64,000 nt of DNA from Phascolarctobacterium_A succinatutens_B (GTDB lineage Bacteria > Bacillota > Negativicutes > Acidaminococcales > Acidaminococcaceae). A model generated the notes under the pieces. That model was not told where the DNA came from. It did not search any database and was given only the letters and a program-made list of their open reading frames with translations. Both the position numbers and the translations under genes were made by a program. Within the stretch, counting starts at the first letter, position 1; each line of letters starts with the position of its first letter. Positions 51,024 through 60,510 of this stretch are shown piece after piece. The stretch is from assembly GCF_958453765.1 (NCBI RefSeq), contig NZ_CAUDZA010000003.1, forward strand, positions 1 through 64,000, written 5' to 3'.

Positions 51024-52562
51024 ATGCAAAGAGCAGTTATCTACGCGCGCTTCTCTTCCGACATGCAGCGTGAAGAGAGCATCGACGCGCAGCTGCGCGC
51101 CTGCAAAGCGTATGCAAAAAACAAAGGTTATATCGTCGTCGACACGTACGCCGACGAAGCTAAAAGCGGGCGCGAAATAACAAAGCGCGACGCTTACAAC
51201 AAGATGATGGCCGATGCTATGGAAGACAAATTCGACGTAATAATCTTCCATAAGATTGACCGCAATTCCAGAAACGAGCTAAATTATTTTACATTCAAAG
51301 ATAAACTCGAACGTCTGGGCATAAGCTATGAATATGCTGCCCAACCCATTGATACTGTTTCTCCTGAAGGCCAGGTAATGGAAACTATTATGGTTGGTAT
51401 GTCTGCCTATTATTCCCGCAACCTCGCAAAAGAAACAAAGAAGGGATTGAACGAAAACGCCTATAAGGCACTCTTTAACGGCGGTTGTCCACCTCTTGGG
51501 TATAAGATTGTGGATAAAAAATATGTTATTGATGAAAGTGAAGCTGCTGCTGTGCGCCTTATTTTTGAGCTATACCTTGCAGGCAAAGGTTATGCTGAAA
51601 TCTGCCGTGAGTTGGATAGCAAAGGCTTCACCACTAAAAGCGGCAAGCCGTTCGGTAAAAACAGTCTGTATGATATTCTCGGCAATGAGAAATATATAGG
51701 CACATATACATTCAACAAAATTCCGAAAGGTAAAGGGAAACGTAATATGCACTCTCAAAAAAGGCCAGATGATTATATCTCTATCGAAGATGCCCTGCCA
51801 GCAATTATCAGCAAAGAAGACTTCTTCATCGTACAAGCAAAACGCGAACGCAACCGCTGCCACGCCGCCAAATATACAGCCAAACATGATTACCTGCTTT
51901 CCGGTAAAGTATTCTGCGGCGAGTGTGGAAGTGCTATGGTTGGCCATCGTGTGCGCCAGCGTTATTATTATTATGGCTGCACGCGCAAAGAACAGACTCC
52001 TACTTCAAAGTGTCAGCAACGCATGATACGTGCCGAAGTATTAGAGCACTGGGTAATGCAGATATTAGAGCGCGTTGTCTTTACTGTGTCCGGTATGCGC
52101 AGGATAGCCGATGCCATCGCCAAAGGCTACCAAGAAGAAGAATCCCGACATGCTGCAGAACAAGAAGCTCTTGCAAAACGTAAAGCCGCTGCCGAAAAGA
52201 AATTGAACAATATCTATAAAATTTTTGAAGAAGGCGAAGCAGACGAGTTTGACCGCCAACGGCTGAACCAGATTAAGGTGGAGCTGAGAGAAATCAATAA
52301 ATCTATTTGTGAAGTTTCTGTGAAATCCGTAGAAAGTCTGGATAATAAAAAAATAGTCGCCTTTTTGACGACTATTAAAAGTGAAATTTTTGTGAAGAAC
52401 AATATGGACTACGCCAAACGTGCGATAGACCTCCTCGTAACTAATGTAACTGTTACTGGAACTGTGATAAAAGTTACACTCTCTACACAAAATGTTTGCG
52501 CATATCTGGTGCCGCGGACCGGAATCGAACCGGTACGGGTATCACTACCCGAGGGATTTTAA
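51024..52562 (+). CDS. Large serine integrase; 3' end inside attR and antisense to tRNA-Leu
   Basis: 512 residues. The catalytic domain (about 1-145) has the nucleophile Ser in VIYARFSSDMQREESID and SRN/R motifs (IDRNSRNELN, YYSRNLAKET). Then come the recombinase domain (about 160-270), a zinc ribbon (VFCGECGSAMVG and later Cys, about 300-335) and a coiled-coil motif (about 365-425). The last 13 residues, from TGIEP on, are read from the tRNA-Leu antisense strand beyond the att core. In the excised phage circle the same frame continues into the left end and ends after 19 different residues (TAA at 9616-9618). GGAG precedes ATG. Confidence 0.9.
   Translation: MQRAVIYARFSSDMQREESIDAQLRACKAYAKNKGYIVVDTYADEAKSGREITKRDAYNKMMADAMEDKFDVIIFHKIDRNSRNELNYFTFKDKLERLGISYEYAAQPIDTVSPEGQVMETIMVGMSAYYSRNLAKETKKGLNENAYKALFNGGCPPLGYKIVDKKYVIDESEAAAVRLIFELYLAGKGYAEICRELDSKGFTTKSGKPFGKNSLYDILGNEKYIGTYTFNKIPKGKGKRNMHSQKRPDDYISIEDALPAIISKEDFFIVQAKRERNRCHAAKYTAKHDYLLSGKVFCGECGSAMVGHRVRQRYYYYGCTRKEQTPTSKCQQRMIRAEVLEHWVMQILERVVFTVSGMRRIADAIAKGYQEEESRHAAEQEALAKRKAAAEKKLNNIYKIFEEGEADEFDRQRLNQIKVELREINKSICEVSVKSVESLDNKKIVAFLTTIKSEIFVKNNMDYAKRAIDLLVTNVTVTGTVIKVTLSTQNVCAYLVPRTGIEPVRVSLPEGF
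52507..52519. other. attR core
   Basis: TGGTGCCGCGGAC, identical to attL. It forms the 3' terminal 13 nt of tRNA-Leu. In the predicted attP both sides of the core carry GCGCATAT (52498-52505 and 9575-9582) as a direct repeat. Confidence 0.88.
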
Positions 52563-52595
52563 GTCCCTTGCGTCTGCCAGTTCCGCCACCGCGGC
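52507..52595 (-). tRNA. tRNA-Leu (TAA)
   Basis: 89-nt class II tRNA with long variable arm, anticodon TAA and encoded CCA (52509-52507). Its acceptor 3' strand is the phage attachment site and remains intact after integration. Confidence 0.93.
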
Positions 52596-52631
52596 AGACA
52601 TAACTAATTAACACCTTTTAAGAAATAAAAA

Positions 52632-52705
52632 TGGAGGCGACACCCAGAATCGAACTGGGGATAAAGGTTTTGCAGACCTCTGCCTTACCGCTTGGCTATG
52701 TCGCC
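52632..52705 (-). tRNA. tRNA-Cys (GCA)
   Basis: 74 nt, cloverleaf with anticodon GCA and encoded CCA, fourth of five in the leftward tRNA operon. Confidence 0.93.
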
Positions 52706-52713
52706 TTAAAAGG

Positions 52714-52788
<75 letters not shown>

Positions 52789-52792
52789 AATA

Positions 52793-52869
52793 TGGTGCCT
52801 CAGCACAGAATCGAACTGTGGACACAAGGATTTTCAGTCCTTTGCTCTACCAACTGAGCTACCGAGGCA
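52793..52869 (-). tRNA. tRNA-Phe (GAA)
   Basis: 77 nt, anticodon GAA and encoded CCA, in the same operon. Confidence 0.92.
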
Positions 52870-52873
52870 TGAT

Positions 52874-52950
52874 TGGCGACCCGGATGGGACTCGAACCCA
52901 CGACCTCCGCCGTGACAGGGCGGCATTCTAACCAACTGAACCACCGGGCC
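52874..52950 (-). tRNA. tRNA-Asp (GTC)
   Basis: 77 nt, anticodon GTC and encoded CCA; first of the operon, 18 nt after the promoter -10 box. Confidence 0.93.
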
Positions 52951-52967
52951 AATCAACTACGAATTAT

Positions 52968-52996
52968 ATTATACAGGCTTGACCTTGTTTTGTCAA
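52968..52996 (-). promoter_or_regulatory. Consensus promoter of the tRNA operon
   Basis: TTGACA (52996-52991), 17 bp, TATAAT (52973-52968) on the minus strand: a perfect sigma-70 consensus. Confidence 0.92.
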
Positions 52997-53003
52997 CAGC
53001 TTT

Positions 53004-53696
53004 TTATACTTTTTTTAAATTTTCCAATGTAGCCATTAAATTTGCTTCCATATGCACCTGCAACGCCTGCAGCTTATCCTCTGCCGGCACGTTGCCCAGC
53101 ACGTCAAAAGCGTCTGTGGTCAATGGCAGATGATTCTTGCGCATTTCCGCAAACAGCTCATCACGGAAAATATTATAGGAAAAGTATATCTGATTGCCAT
53201 GCTTAAAATCAGTATAATCCAAAAAGATAAAGGAACCATTGATATAAGGCAAGGGATTATCGGGCGTAATATACAGCTCATAATCGCCTACCTGAGCAGG
53301 CAGCGAGCGCCAGTAGTCCCACTGCTCAAAATGCAGCGCTTTCGCTTCATACGGCAGCGTATGCACGGTTTTCTTGTCCATGCTGGCCAGAATATCCGGC
53401 AGGCTCTTGCCCATCATGTCGGCAAAGTGCTCGCGGTCACGGCAAAAGAAACGCACATCACGAAACGTGTGCAAGCCAACGGTTTTTACCGGCACATAGT
53501 CAAAGGTTTCTTTTGTATAAGTCAAATCAAGACGACAGTGCGACGCTTCGTGCACATAGGCTGCAATATTCAAAATCTGTCCGTCGATGCCGGAGCCCGG
53601 CACAAGGGTATAATCACCTATAGCAGCAGGCAGATTGCGCACAAAGTCCCAATCTTTAAGTCCTGCCTCTATTTCTTTGATATCAGGCTGTCCCAT
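53004..53696 (-). CDS. Protein with internally duplicated domain, unknown
   Basis: 230 residues. Two related halves are visible: WDFVRNLPAAIGDYTLV (about residue 16) and WDYWRSLPAQVGDYELY (about residue 126), each followed by a beta segment and a DLTYTKE/FLDYTDF strand. No catalytic motif. The stop and the upstream amidohydrolase are separated by 1 nt (TGAGATG context), so it is co-transcribed after it. It may bind a small ligand in each half. Confidence 0.7.
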   Translation of the reverse strand: MGQPDIKEIEAGLKDWDFVRNLPAAIGDYTLVPGSGIDGQILNIAAYVHEASHCRLDLTYTKETFDYVPVKTVGLHTFRDVRFFCRDREHFADMMGKSLPDILASMDKKTVHTLPYEAKALHFEQWDYWRSLPAQVGDYELYITPDNPLPYINGSFIFLDYTDFKHGNQIYFSYNIFRDELFAEMRKNHLPLTTDAFDVLGNVPAEDKLQALQVHMEANLMATLENLKKV

Positions 53697-53697
53697 C

Positions 53698-54588
53698 TCA
53701 ACCTCCGCACTTTTCCAGCAGCTTGCCGATTTTACTGTAAATCCTTACTGCATTGTTATAAAATACATCCTCGTGATAGCATTCGGGAACAACGTGGCTG
53801 ATCATCCAGATATACAGGGGAATATTTACAAGCGGCCAATCACTGCCATACATGATTTTTTCGTAATTACCAAGATAATTCAGCCAGGTATGCAGCTGGC
53901 GCAAAAAGCCACGCTGTCTTTCGAGCAGCATCAGCGGTTTAGGATTGCCCTCCACCAGACCGGAAAGGTCAATACATACGTTGGCATTCTTGCAGGCCAC
54001 CTCCGCCGCATCGGCGAACCATGGGCAACCACAGTGCGCTATAACAAAGGTAACATCAGGAAACTCCACTGCTGCTTCATCAACAGTCAGCGGATGCGAA
54101 TATTTCAAAAGACCGCTGGGCCAGGCTGTATCGCCTGTGTGAATTGCAACAGGCACATTATAAGCACGCGCCAGTTCAAACAGCGGCCAATGCCTTTTAT
54201 CGTTGACATAGACAGCATTATACCCGGGATAGAGCTTAATGCCCAGACAATGCGGGTCCTTAATGAAGCGTTCAAATTCCTGCGCTGTTTTTTCCGCATT
54301 TGCTTCGGTTATAGCCTCGCTGTTTACACCCATGCAATAGCCAATGTTCTGCGGCTGATTGTAATGCTCCTCGTCAAAAGGCGCTGCAAGGTCAATCATG
54401 CGCGGTGTAACACCACCGTATTTCGAAGACGTATAATTAGTGTTGCCCATAGCTACGGAAAAAACGATATTGTTTTCTTCGCATATTTTCTGCCAGCAGG
54501 TCGCTGTATTTTCATAACCTGCATTGGCTGCAACCTGCACAAAACCATCAACATTGTAATAATGCATATGGGCATCAATAATCTTCAT
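53698..54588 (-). CDS. Amidohydrolase-family metal-dependent hydrolase
   Basis: 296 residues. The TIM-barrel metal ligands are visible: IIDAHMHYY (HxH, residue 6-8), VAIHTGDTAW (His, about 150), FVIAHCGCPWF (about 185) and MYGSDWPL (Asp, about 255). It belongs to the Amidohydro_2 type. It lies between the purine permease gene and the duplicated-domain protein in a leftward set, so a purine or amide substrate is plausible but unproven. GAGGGG upstream. Confidence 0.8.
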   Translation of the reverse strand: MKIIDAHMHYYNVDGFVQVAANAGYENTATCWQKICEENNIVFSVAMGNTNYTSSKYGGVTPRMIDLAAPFDEEHYNQPQNIGYCMGVNSEAITEANAEKTAQEFERFIKDPHCLGIKLYPGYNAVYVNDKRHWPLFELARAYNVPVAIHTGDTAWPSGLLKYSHPLTVDEAAVEFPDVTFVIAHCGCPWFADAAEVACKNANVCIDLSGLVEGNPKPLMLLERQRGFLRQLHTWLNYLGNYEKIMYGSDWPLVNIPLYIWMISHVVPECYHEDVFYNNAVRIYSKIGKLLEKCGG

Positions 54589-54621
54589 TTGTAACCCCTC
54601 TTTATTTTAAAACACGTATCG

Positions 54622-55932
54622 CTATTCTTCTTCCTCTTTAGGCAGAATGATATTTAACACCATAGCCACGATAAAAACTACAGCTACACAGTTTTCTGCA
54701 AAAACATTCTTAATCAGATCCGGGAAAATCTTAAAAATTGCCGGTGTCTGAGTAAAGCCAATGCCGATGCTGAGTGCCAGAGAAGCAATCGTTACATTAC
54801 GGGAATTGTAGCCGCAGTTGGCAATCATCTGCACGCCGCTGACTACGATAGAACCGAACATCATCAAGGTGCAACCGCCCAAAACAGCCTCCGGCAGAGA
54901 TGCCAGCAGTACGCCAAGCGCCGGGAACAGGCCTGCCATAATCATAATAACAGCGCCTGTCATGATAGCAAAACGGTTAACAACCTTCGTCATAGCAATC
55001 AGGCCTACGTTCTGGCTGAAGGAGGTGATAGGCAAGCAACCGAAAACAGAAGACAAGCTGCTTACCAGACCATCACAGACAATGGAGCCGGAAATTTCTT
55101 TTTCCTTAACATCACGGCGCAGACCGATAGCAGTCATGGCGGAGGTATCACCAATGGTTTCGGTAGCGGAAACCAGGAATATCAAAAAGAATGCAAAAAT
55201 TGCATCAGGATGGAATTCCATGGTAAAAGGCATCAGCTGAGGAATAGCAATCAGCTTAACCTCAGCGAGCTTGCTCATGTTTACCATGCCCATAAAATAA
55301 GCAACTACATAGCCGACAATCAAACCAAAAAGCACGGAAAGCTGCTTGTAAAAGGATTTGGCGAAAATATTGTAGGCAATGCAGCTTACCAAAGTAATCG
55401 TGCCTACAATAATATAAGGAGCATCACCGAAGTTCGGGTTACCGAAGCCGCCGCCGAAGGAGTTAGCACCTACCGCCAGCAAAGAGAAACCGATAGAGGT
55501 AACAACGGTAGCAGCAACAATCGGCGGAATCAGACGGCGCCAATATTTTGCGCCCAGACCTAAAAAGCCTTCCAGCAAGCCGCCAACCAGCACCGCACCC
55601 ATAACGCCGCCGTAACCGTACTTAGCACCGATAACGCAGGCGATAGATACGAAAGTAAAACTAATGCCCATAACGATAGGCAACCCGCTGCCCACGCGCC
55701 ATATTGGATAAAGTTGAATCAGCGTACCGATGCCTGCTACCAGCATTGCCGACTGCACCAGAGCACCGCTCTGCTCTACCGGCATTTTTACCACACCGGC
55801 TACAATCAGAATCGGAGCGATATTCGCTACGAACATCGCCAGAATATGCTGCAGGCCGAAGGGAATCGCTATGCTTACAGATATTTTTCCGTCTAAGTCG
55901 TATATCGTATCACTATATTGTTTTTCGCTCAT
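54622..55932 (-). CDS. NCS2-family xanthine/uracil permease
   Basis: 436 residues, about 14 membrane segments. Signature FGLQHILAMFVANIAPI (segment 1), SATETIGDTSAMTAIG (about residue 265) and the later GCLPITSFSQNVG (about 305) typify nucleobase-cation symporters of the NCS2 family. It overlaps the xanthine phosphoribosyltransferase gene in TAATG, so the pair works as uptake and salvage of xanthine (xpt-pbuX-like). Confidence 0.88.
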   Translation of the reverse strand: MSEKQYSDTIYDLDGKISVSIAIPFGLQHILAMFVANIAPILIVAGVVKMPVEQSGALVQSAMLVAGIGTLIQLYPIWRVGSGLPIVMGISFTFVSIACVIGAKYGYGGVMGAVLVGGLLEGFLGLGAKYWRRLIPPIVAATVVTSIGFSLLAVGANSFGGGFGNPNFGDAPYIIVGTITLVSCIAYNIFAKSFYKQLSVLFGLIVGYVVAYFMGMVNMSKLAEVKLIAIPQLMPFTMEFHPDAIFAFFLIFLVSATETIGDTSAMTAIGLRRDVKEKEISGSIVCDGLVSSLSSVFGCLPITSFSQNVGLIAMTKVVNRFAIMTGAVIMIMAGLFPALGVLLASLPEAVLGGCTLMMFGSIVVSGVQMIANCGYNSRNVTIASLALSIGIGFTQTPAIFKIFPDLIKNVFAENCVAVVFIVAMVLNIILPKEEEE

Positions 55933-56519
55933 TACGCTTCCTCATGTCTGAACACTACTGTGTTGGTTTTTGCATCCATCTTATCAATAATAGCTAAGGA
56001 ATGCAGGTTGTAGCCGGCTTTGCGCAGCTTGTCGCCGCCGCCCTGGAAGCCTTTTTCTACAGCAACGCCAACGCCTTCAACAGTAGCGCCGGACTGACGT
56101 ACAATATCGATAAGTCCTTCCAATGCACAACCGTTAGCCAGAAAGTCATCAATAATCAGCACATGGTCTGTTTTGGACAGGAATCTTTTGGAAACAACAA
56201 CGTCGTTTGTTTTGCTATGGGTATAGGAATAAATTTGAGTGAAGTAAACATCCTTATCCATATTGCTGCCGCTGGATTTCTTGGCAAACACTACCGGAAC
56301 GCCAAAATACATTGCCGCAACGCAGGCAATACCGATACCAGAGGCTTCAATAGTCAGGATTTTAGTAATATTCCTGTCTGCAAACAAGCGCTTTAATTCT
56401 TTACCAAGCTCCGCAACAAACGGCACATCAATCTGATGATTTAAAAAGCTGTCAACCTTCAGGACATTACCGCTTTTGATAACACCGTCATTAACAATTT
56501 TTTCTTCCAATAATTTCAT
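55932..56519 (-). CDS. xpt: Xanthine phosphoribosyltransferase
   Basis: 195 residues. MKLLEEKIVNDGVIKSGNVL, the DVPF/LAELG segments and the PRPP loop HVLIIDDFLANGCALEG (about 125) match Xpt. It makes XMP from xanthine and PRPP. ATG 56519 follows GGAGGG. The nearby permease gene fits the B. subtilis xpt-pbuX order. I see no purine riboswitch upstream. Confidence 0.9.
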   Translation of the reverse strand: MKLLEEKIVNDGVIKSGNVLKVDSFLNHQIDVPFVAELGKELKRLFADRNITKILTIEASGIGIACVAAMYFGVPVVFAKKSSGSNMDKDVYFTQIYSYTHSKTNDVVVSKRFLSKTDHVLIIDDFLANGCALEGLIDIVRQSGATVEGVGVAVEKGFQGGGDKLRKAGYNLHSLAIIDKMDAKTNTVVFRHEEA

Positions 56520-56588
56520 CGTCAAGCCCTCCATAAATTGTTTTTTTAACTGCTGCTACGAACATGTCAGCAATAAATTTGCTTTTTA

Positions 56589-56618
56589 AGTATAAAGATT
56601 ATTTTATCACACTGACAA
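56589..56618 (-). promoter_or_regulatory. Candidate promoter of the xpt operon
   Basis: TTGTCA (56618-56613), 18 bp, TATACT (56594-56589) on the minus strand; about 70 nt leader, too short for the classic purine riboswitch. Confidence 0.6.
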
Positions 56619-56662
56619 TCTATGGTAAAGTGATTTTCTGTTTCCGTAGAGATATTTTTACC

Positions 56663-59116
56663 TTAATCTACCACCAGTGCGACTTCGCTGCCTGTCCCCT
56701 GTTGGCCGCGTTTTTTCCTGACGAGAATTTTTTTGTCAATCATTTCCTGCAAATCATGTACATGTGAAATTATGCCTACAAGGCGATGGCCTTCACTGAG
56801 GCCCTGCAGCGTAGCAATAGCCTGCTGCAGACTGCTGTCATCCAGCGAGCCGAAGCCTTCGTCGACAAACATCGTATCCAGCTGAATGCCACCTGCGCAG
56901 GACTGCACCTCATCCGCCAGCCCCAGCGCCAACGCCAGCGATGCCATGAAGGATTCGCCGCCGCTTAAGGTTTTGACGCTGCGCAAATTACCGCTGTAGT
57001 AATCCTTGACCTCCAAATCGAGGCCTGTTTTGCTGTTGCCCGTCTTGCTGTCCGCATCCTGCATTTTATCACGGCACAGCTCGTACTGGCCGCGGCTCAT
57101 GTGCAACAGCCTTACATTGGCACGCTGCAGAATTTTATCGAAGTAGTGCATCTGCACATAGGTTTCCAGATTAACGCGTTTTTTGCCAGTCAAGGTTCCG
57201 TTCAGCGTGGCGGAAAGGCTGTTGATCAAGCTGTACTCAGCTTCGCAGGCTGCCCTGCGCGCTTCGTAGCCGCTGACCTCCTGCTTAATACGCTGATTGT
57301 TTTTGATGGCGGCATACAATCGCTTATCCTGCAGCTCCAGCTCACGCTGCTGCGCCAACAGCTTTTCATGCTCCTGCTGCAGCTCCTGTTCATCCACATC
57401 CGTCAGCAGCTCATTCTGCTCGGCAAGCTGCTTTTTCAGCTCCTGCAGCTGCCCTTCGGCACCTGCCATCTGCTGCCTTAAGTTTTGTGCCGCAGTCTCC
57501 GCTTGCTTGTCGGCAGCCTTCTGCTGCTCCAAAGTTTTCGCCAGCTTACGGTATTGCTCCACCTTTTCCTGCAAGAAGCCCATCTTCAGACGCAGGGACG
57601 TAATCTTATTATTAACATCCTTTAGTTCTGCCTGCGCTCTTTCGGCAATCAGCTTCAAATCATCACAGCCAAGCAGCTCCACGCCCTTGCCTAGCAGCAA
57701 GGTTTTGTCCAGCTCCAGATGTTCCTTTAAAGCCTTGCCTTCACCTATAAGACCATCCCTTATCTTCTGAGCAGCCTCAGCTTTAGCGCGCGCCTGCTCA
57801 ACATCATTTTCGGTAGGTGCGTCCTGCGCCAGCTGCACAGGCTGCGGATGCTCGCAGGAACCGCAAACCGGGCAGGGCTTGCCGGGCTTCAGCTTATCGT
57901 GTGCCAAAAGTCCCGCCTGCGCGCCCAAAAATCTGTCAAAGCAAGCGTCGCTCAGCTCATTAAGATGATTGAAATTATCGCAGGCCTGCTTATACTCCTG
58001 ACGCTTCTGCAGAAGTGCAACCTCCTGCCTTTGGTAACGCTGCTGCATATCCTGCAGTTGCAGCAGCTCTCTTTGCCGTGCAGCCAGCTGCTGCCTTTCT
58101 GTTTGCAGTTGTGCCAGCTCCACCTCGCCCTTTTGCGCTTCGCTGACCTCTGCCTCAAGCTTTTGCAGAGCTTCCTGTCTTTGCACTGCTGCAGCTGCTT
58201 CCTGCTCCAGTTGCTTTTGCATGCCTGCTATTCTGGCTTCTGTCGTCTGCATATACTTTTCAAGCTGCTGCTTTTTATCAATAGCTCCCAAACTGTCCTG
58301 CAGCGCAGTCAGATTTTTCATCACAATAGCCGCCGCTGCCGCCACCTGCTGCTGTTCCTTTTCGTCAAGAGCAATAATTGTGTCAACCAAGGCCAGTACT
58401 TCTTCAACACAGCCTTCATAGTGACGCAAAGCAAAGCTCTGCAGCTTTTCCGTATAAGCAGAATAAATGCAGCTGATGCCGTTCAGCGCCTGCTCGCTTC
58501 GGCGCTGCTGCTCGATAAATTCATTACGCTTAGCCGCAGCATCCTGCTTCAGCTTATCCTGCAGCTGTTGGAAGAAGTATGTATGAAATAAATCACGGAA
58601 GATTTTACTGCGCTCATCCGTATTAGTATCCAAAAATTTGCGGAACTGTCCCTGAGCAATCATCGTAATCTGCGTAAACTGCTTGTGATTAAGCCCCAAA
58701 AGCTCCACAATGCTCTTGTCTACATCAGACATTCTCGTTACCGGTACGCGTCCATCCGGATAGTACAGCTCGGCGCCGGCCTTTTCCTTTGTCATACCGC
58801 CGCCACGCTTCGACGGACGGCGATACTCAGGATTGCGTCTTACCCTGTAACACTTGTCGCGGAAGGAAAACTCCAGCTCCACAAACGTCGGCGTATCGGC
58901 ATCCGCATATTGGCTGCGCAGCATGTTGGCATCACGCACACCGCCACTCGTCTGTCCGTACAGGGCATAGGAAACAGCATCGAAAATTACGGTTTTGCCG
59001 GCACCGGTATCACCGGTAATCAGATACAACCCCTGCTCTCCGAGCTTGGAAAAATCTATAACGGTTTGCCCAGCATACGGACCAAACGCACTCATAACCA
59101 GCTTCAGCGGTCTCAT
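56663..59116 (-). CDS. sbcC: SbcC-type exonuclease ATPase subunit (short)
   Basis: 817 residues (about 200 less than E. coli SbcC). Walker A ITGDTGAGKTVIFDAVSYAL (about 33-50), Zn-hook CPVCGSCEHP (about 410), ABC signature LSGGESFMASLALALGL (about 720) and Walker B DTMFVDEGFGSLDD (about 745), with coiled coils between. With SbcD it forms the hairpin- and end-processing nuclease. Overlaps SbcD by 4 nt. Confidence 0.92.
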   Translation of the reverse strand: MRPLKLVMSAFGPYAGQTVIDFSKLGEQGLYLITGDTGAGKTVIFDAVSYALYGQTSGGVRDANMLRSQYADADTPTFVELEFSFRDKCYRVRRNPEYRRPSKRGGGMTKEKAGAELYYPDGRVPVTRMSDVDKSIVELLGLNHKQFTQITMIAQGQFRKFLDTNTDERSKIFRDLFHTYFFQQLQDKLKQDAAAKRNEFIEQQRRSEQALNGISCIYSAYTEKLQSFALRHYEGCVEEVLALVDTIIALDEKEQQQVAAAAAIVMKNLTALQDSLGAIDKKQQLEKYMQTTEARIAGMQKQLEQEAAAAVQRQEALQKLEAEVSEAQKGEVELAQLQTERQQLAARQRELLQLQDMQQRYQRQEVALLQKRQEYKQACDNFNHLNELSDACFDRFLGAQAGLLAHDKLKPGKPCPVCGSCEHPQPVQLAQDAPTENDVEQARAKAEAAQKIRDGLIGEGKALKEHLELDKTLLLGKGVELLGCDDLKLIAERAQAELKDVNNKITSLRLKMGFLQEKVEQYRKLAKTLEQQKAADKQAETAAQNLRQQMAGAEGQLQELKKQLAEQNELLTDVDEQELQQEHEKLLAQQRELELQDKRLYAAIKNNQRIKQEVSGYEARRAACEAEYSLINSLSATLNGTLTGKKRVNLETYVQMHYFDKILQRANVRLLHMSRGQYELCRDKMQDADSKTGNSKTGLDLEVKDYYSGNLRSVKTLSGGESFMASLALALGLADEVQSCAGGIQLDTMFVDEGFGSLDDSSLQQAIATLQGLSEGHRLVGIISHVHDLQEMIDKKILVRKKRGQQGTGSEVALVVD

Positions 59117-60279
59117 AATACGTCACCTCCCATTTCCGACAGCAGATTCGTCAGATACTGCTTCTGCTCCTCGCTCAGCTCCTGATTGTTCTGCAGGCGA
59201 TAAAAATCATCAATAAGCTCCAACGGTGTTTTCTCTACCAAATCTTCCGTTATTTCCAATTCTGCATTCGCCTGCGTGCGCTTATTGTCATAATCAAGCT
59301 GCAGCAAATTCTTATATACAGTCTGCAGGCGTTGCATAGCATTAGTTACATCGTTTTCATCCGTAAGCGACAGATAATAAAAATCCTGCAGGAAGCCATT
59401 TTCATCCATCGGAAACATGGCATAATTCGGTCTTGTCATTAAATTCTCAAAGGTATCCTTTAAATAGCGCACCTCACGCAACGGCGTCAGCGGCAGCTGC
59501 GTAACCTTCATATTGCCTTTTTCGGCAAGCTCCACCAGCGTCACGGATTTTTGCTGCTGCCATTCGCTGAAGGAATACTTCAGCGGTGTACCGCAATAGC
59601 GGATGCGCTCATTACCGCCGACATTCTGCGGATTATGGATGTGTCCCAAGGCCACATAATCAAAAGCAGCAAAAACCTCTGCACCGATATTATCCAGACC
59701 ACCCACATTAACAGCCTCGCTGCCTGCGGTAACAGCGCCGGTAACAAACTGATGCGCAACAAGCACATTGCGCTCGTCCTGTGCCAACTGCAGCTGCGAC
59801 ACAGCATATTTCACCGCATCATGGTAGCCTGTAATCTCTGCTACATCCTCCTCAGGTGCCCAATGCTTCACAACAGCAGGCTTCAAAAATGGCAGCAGGA
59901 AAATATTCACCCTGCCGAATTCGTCCTCCAGCACAAGCTTCTGCTCCTCACCGCTGTAGCTGCCCGCAAAATGAATGCCGCTGCCGCTCATCAGCTGCGC
60001 GCCGAACGCCAGGCGCTCCGCCGAATCATGGTTGCCGCTGATGATGCACACAGGCACCTTCAGTTCCGCCAACTGATTCAGAAAATCATCAAACAAAACG
60101 ACAGCTTCTGCCGGCGGCACAGGTTTATCGTAAATATCTCCGGCAAGCAGTACGCAATCAGGCTGCTTGGCGCAAATCATCTGTACAATACGTTGTAAAA
60201 TATATTTTTGGTCCTCATAAAGAGAAAATTCATTGAGTTTTTTTCCTAAATGCAGATCCGACAAATGTAAAAGCTTCAT
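59113..60279 (-). CDS. sbcD: SbcD-type nuclease subunit
   Basis: 388 residues. Metallophosphoesterase motifs MKLLHLSDLHLGKK (start), LLAGDIYDKPVP, IISGNHDSAERL and VALGHIHNPQ. ATG 60279 is chosen over 60297 because it gives the conserved start; no clear ribosome site was confirmed. Two-gene operon with sbcC. Confidence 0.92.
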   Translation of the reverse strand: MKLLHLSDLHLGKKLNEFSLYEDQKYILQRIVQMICAKQPDCVLLAGDIYDKPVPPAEAVVLFDDFLNQLAELKVPVCIISGNHDSAERLAFGAQLMSGSGIHFAGSYSGEEQKLVLEDEFGRVNIFLLPFLKPAVVKHWAPEEDVAEITGYHDAVKYAVSQLQLAQDERNVLVAHQFVTGAVTAGSEAVNVGGLDNIGAEVFAAFDYVALGHIHNPQNVGGNERIRYCGTPLKYSFSEWQQQKSVTLVELAEKGNMKVTQLPLTPLREVRYLKDTFENLMTRPNYAMFPMDENGFLQDFYYLSLTDENDVTNAMQRLQTVYKNLLQLDYDNKRTQANAELEITEDLVEKTPLELIDDFYRLQNNQELSEEQKQYLTNLLSEMGGDVL

Positions 60280-60441
60280 GCTATCACTCCCTGTCACGAA
60301 TATTTATTCACTGTTATTTAATCGTTGTATTATCTTGATTTTATCATGTTAAAGCATATGCGTCAATCTATAATTCAAACAAACGTTGCCGGTCCTCTAA
60401 AACTTTTTCTAAAAAAATTCTACTTTTTTCAAAAAAAGCAC

Positions 60442-60470
60442 TTGACCAACTGCTATCTATCTGCTATAAT
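60442..60470 (+). promoter_or_regulatory. Promoter of the tRNA-Gln/Glu pair
   Basis: TTGACC (60442-60447), 17 bp, TATAAT (60465-60470), 40 nt before tRNA-Gln. Confidence 0.88.
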
Positions 60471-60510
60471 CGTTATTGTTCTGATGAGCGTGCTCAAAAA
60501 GAACTGCTAC

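Larger units (their letters stand above)
9548..52519. mobile_element. Temperate podovirus prophage inserted in tRNA-Leu (42.96 kb per circle)
   Basis: The 13-bp repeat at both ends, a serine integrase ending at the right repeat, divergent XRE regulators with operators, and a leftward series of terminase, portal, scaffold, capsid, tail tube, internal virion, spike and lysis genes define a complete element. The virion block resembles T7-like and BPP-1-like podoviruses (a head-tail connector portal, two tail tubular proteins, large internal proteins). No RNA polymerase, DNA polymerase, primase or helicase is seen. Replication genes visible are an HUH protein and a ParB-like protein. No obvious disruption was found in any virion gene, so the prophage may be functional. 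Confidence 0.93.

Noticed and set aside
56520..56662. Purine riboswitch before xpt
   Set aside because: The leader is about 70 nt and lacks the conserved purine-aptamer core.
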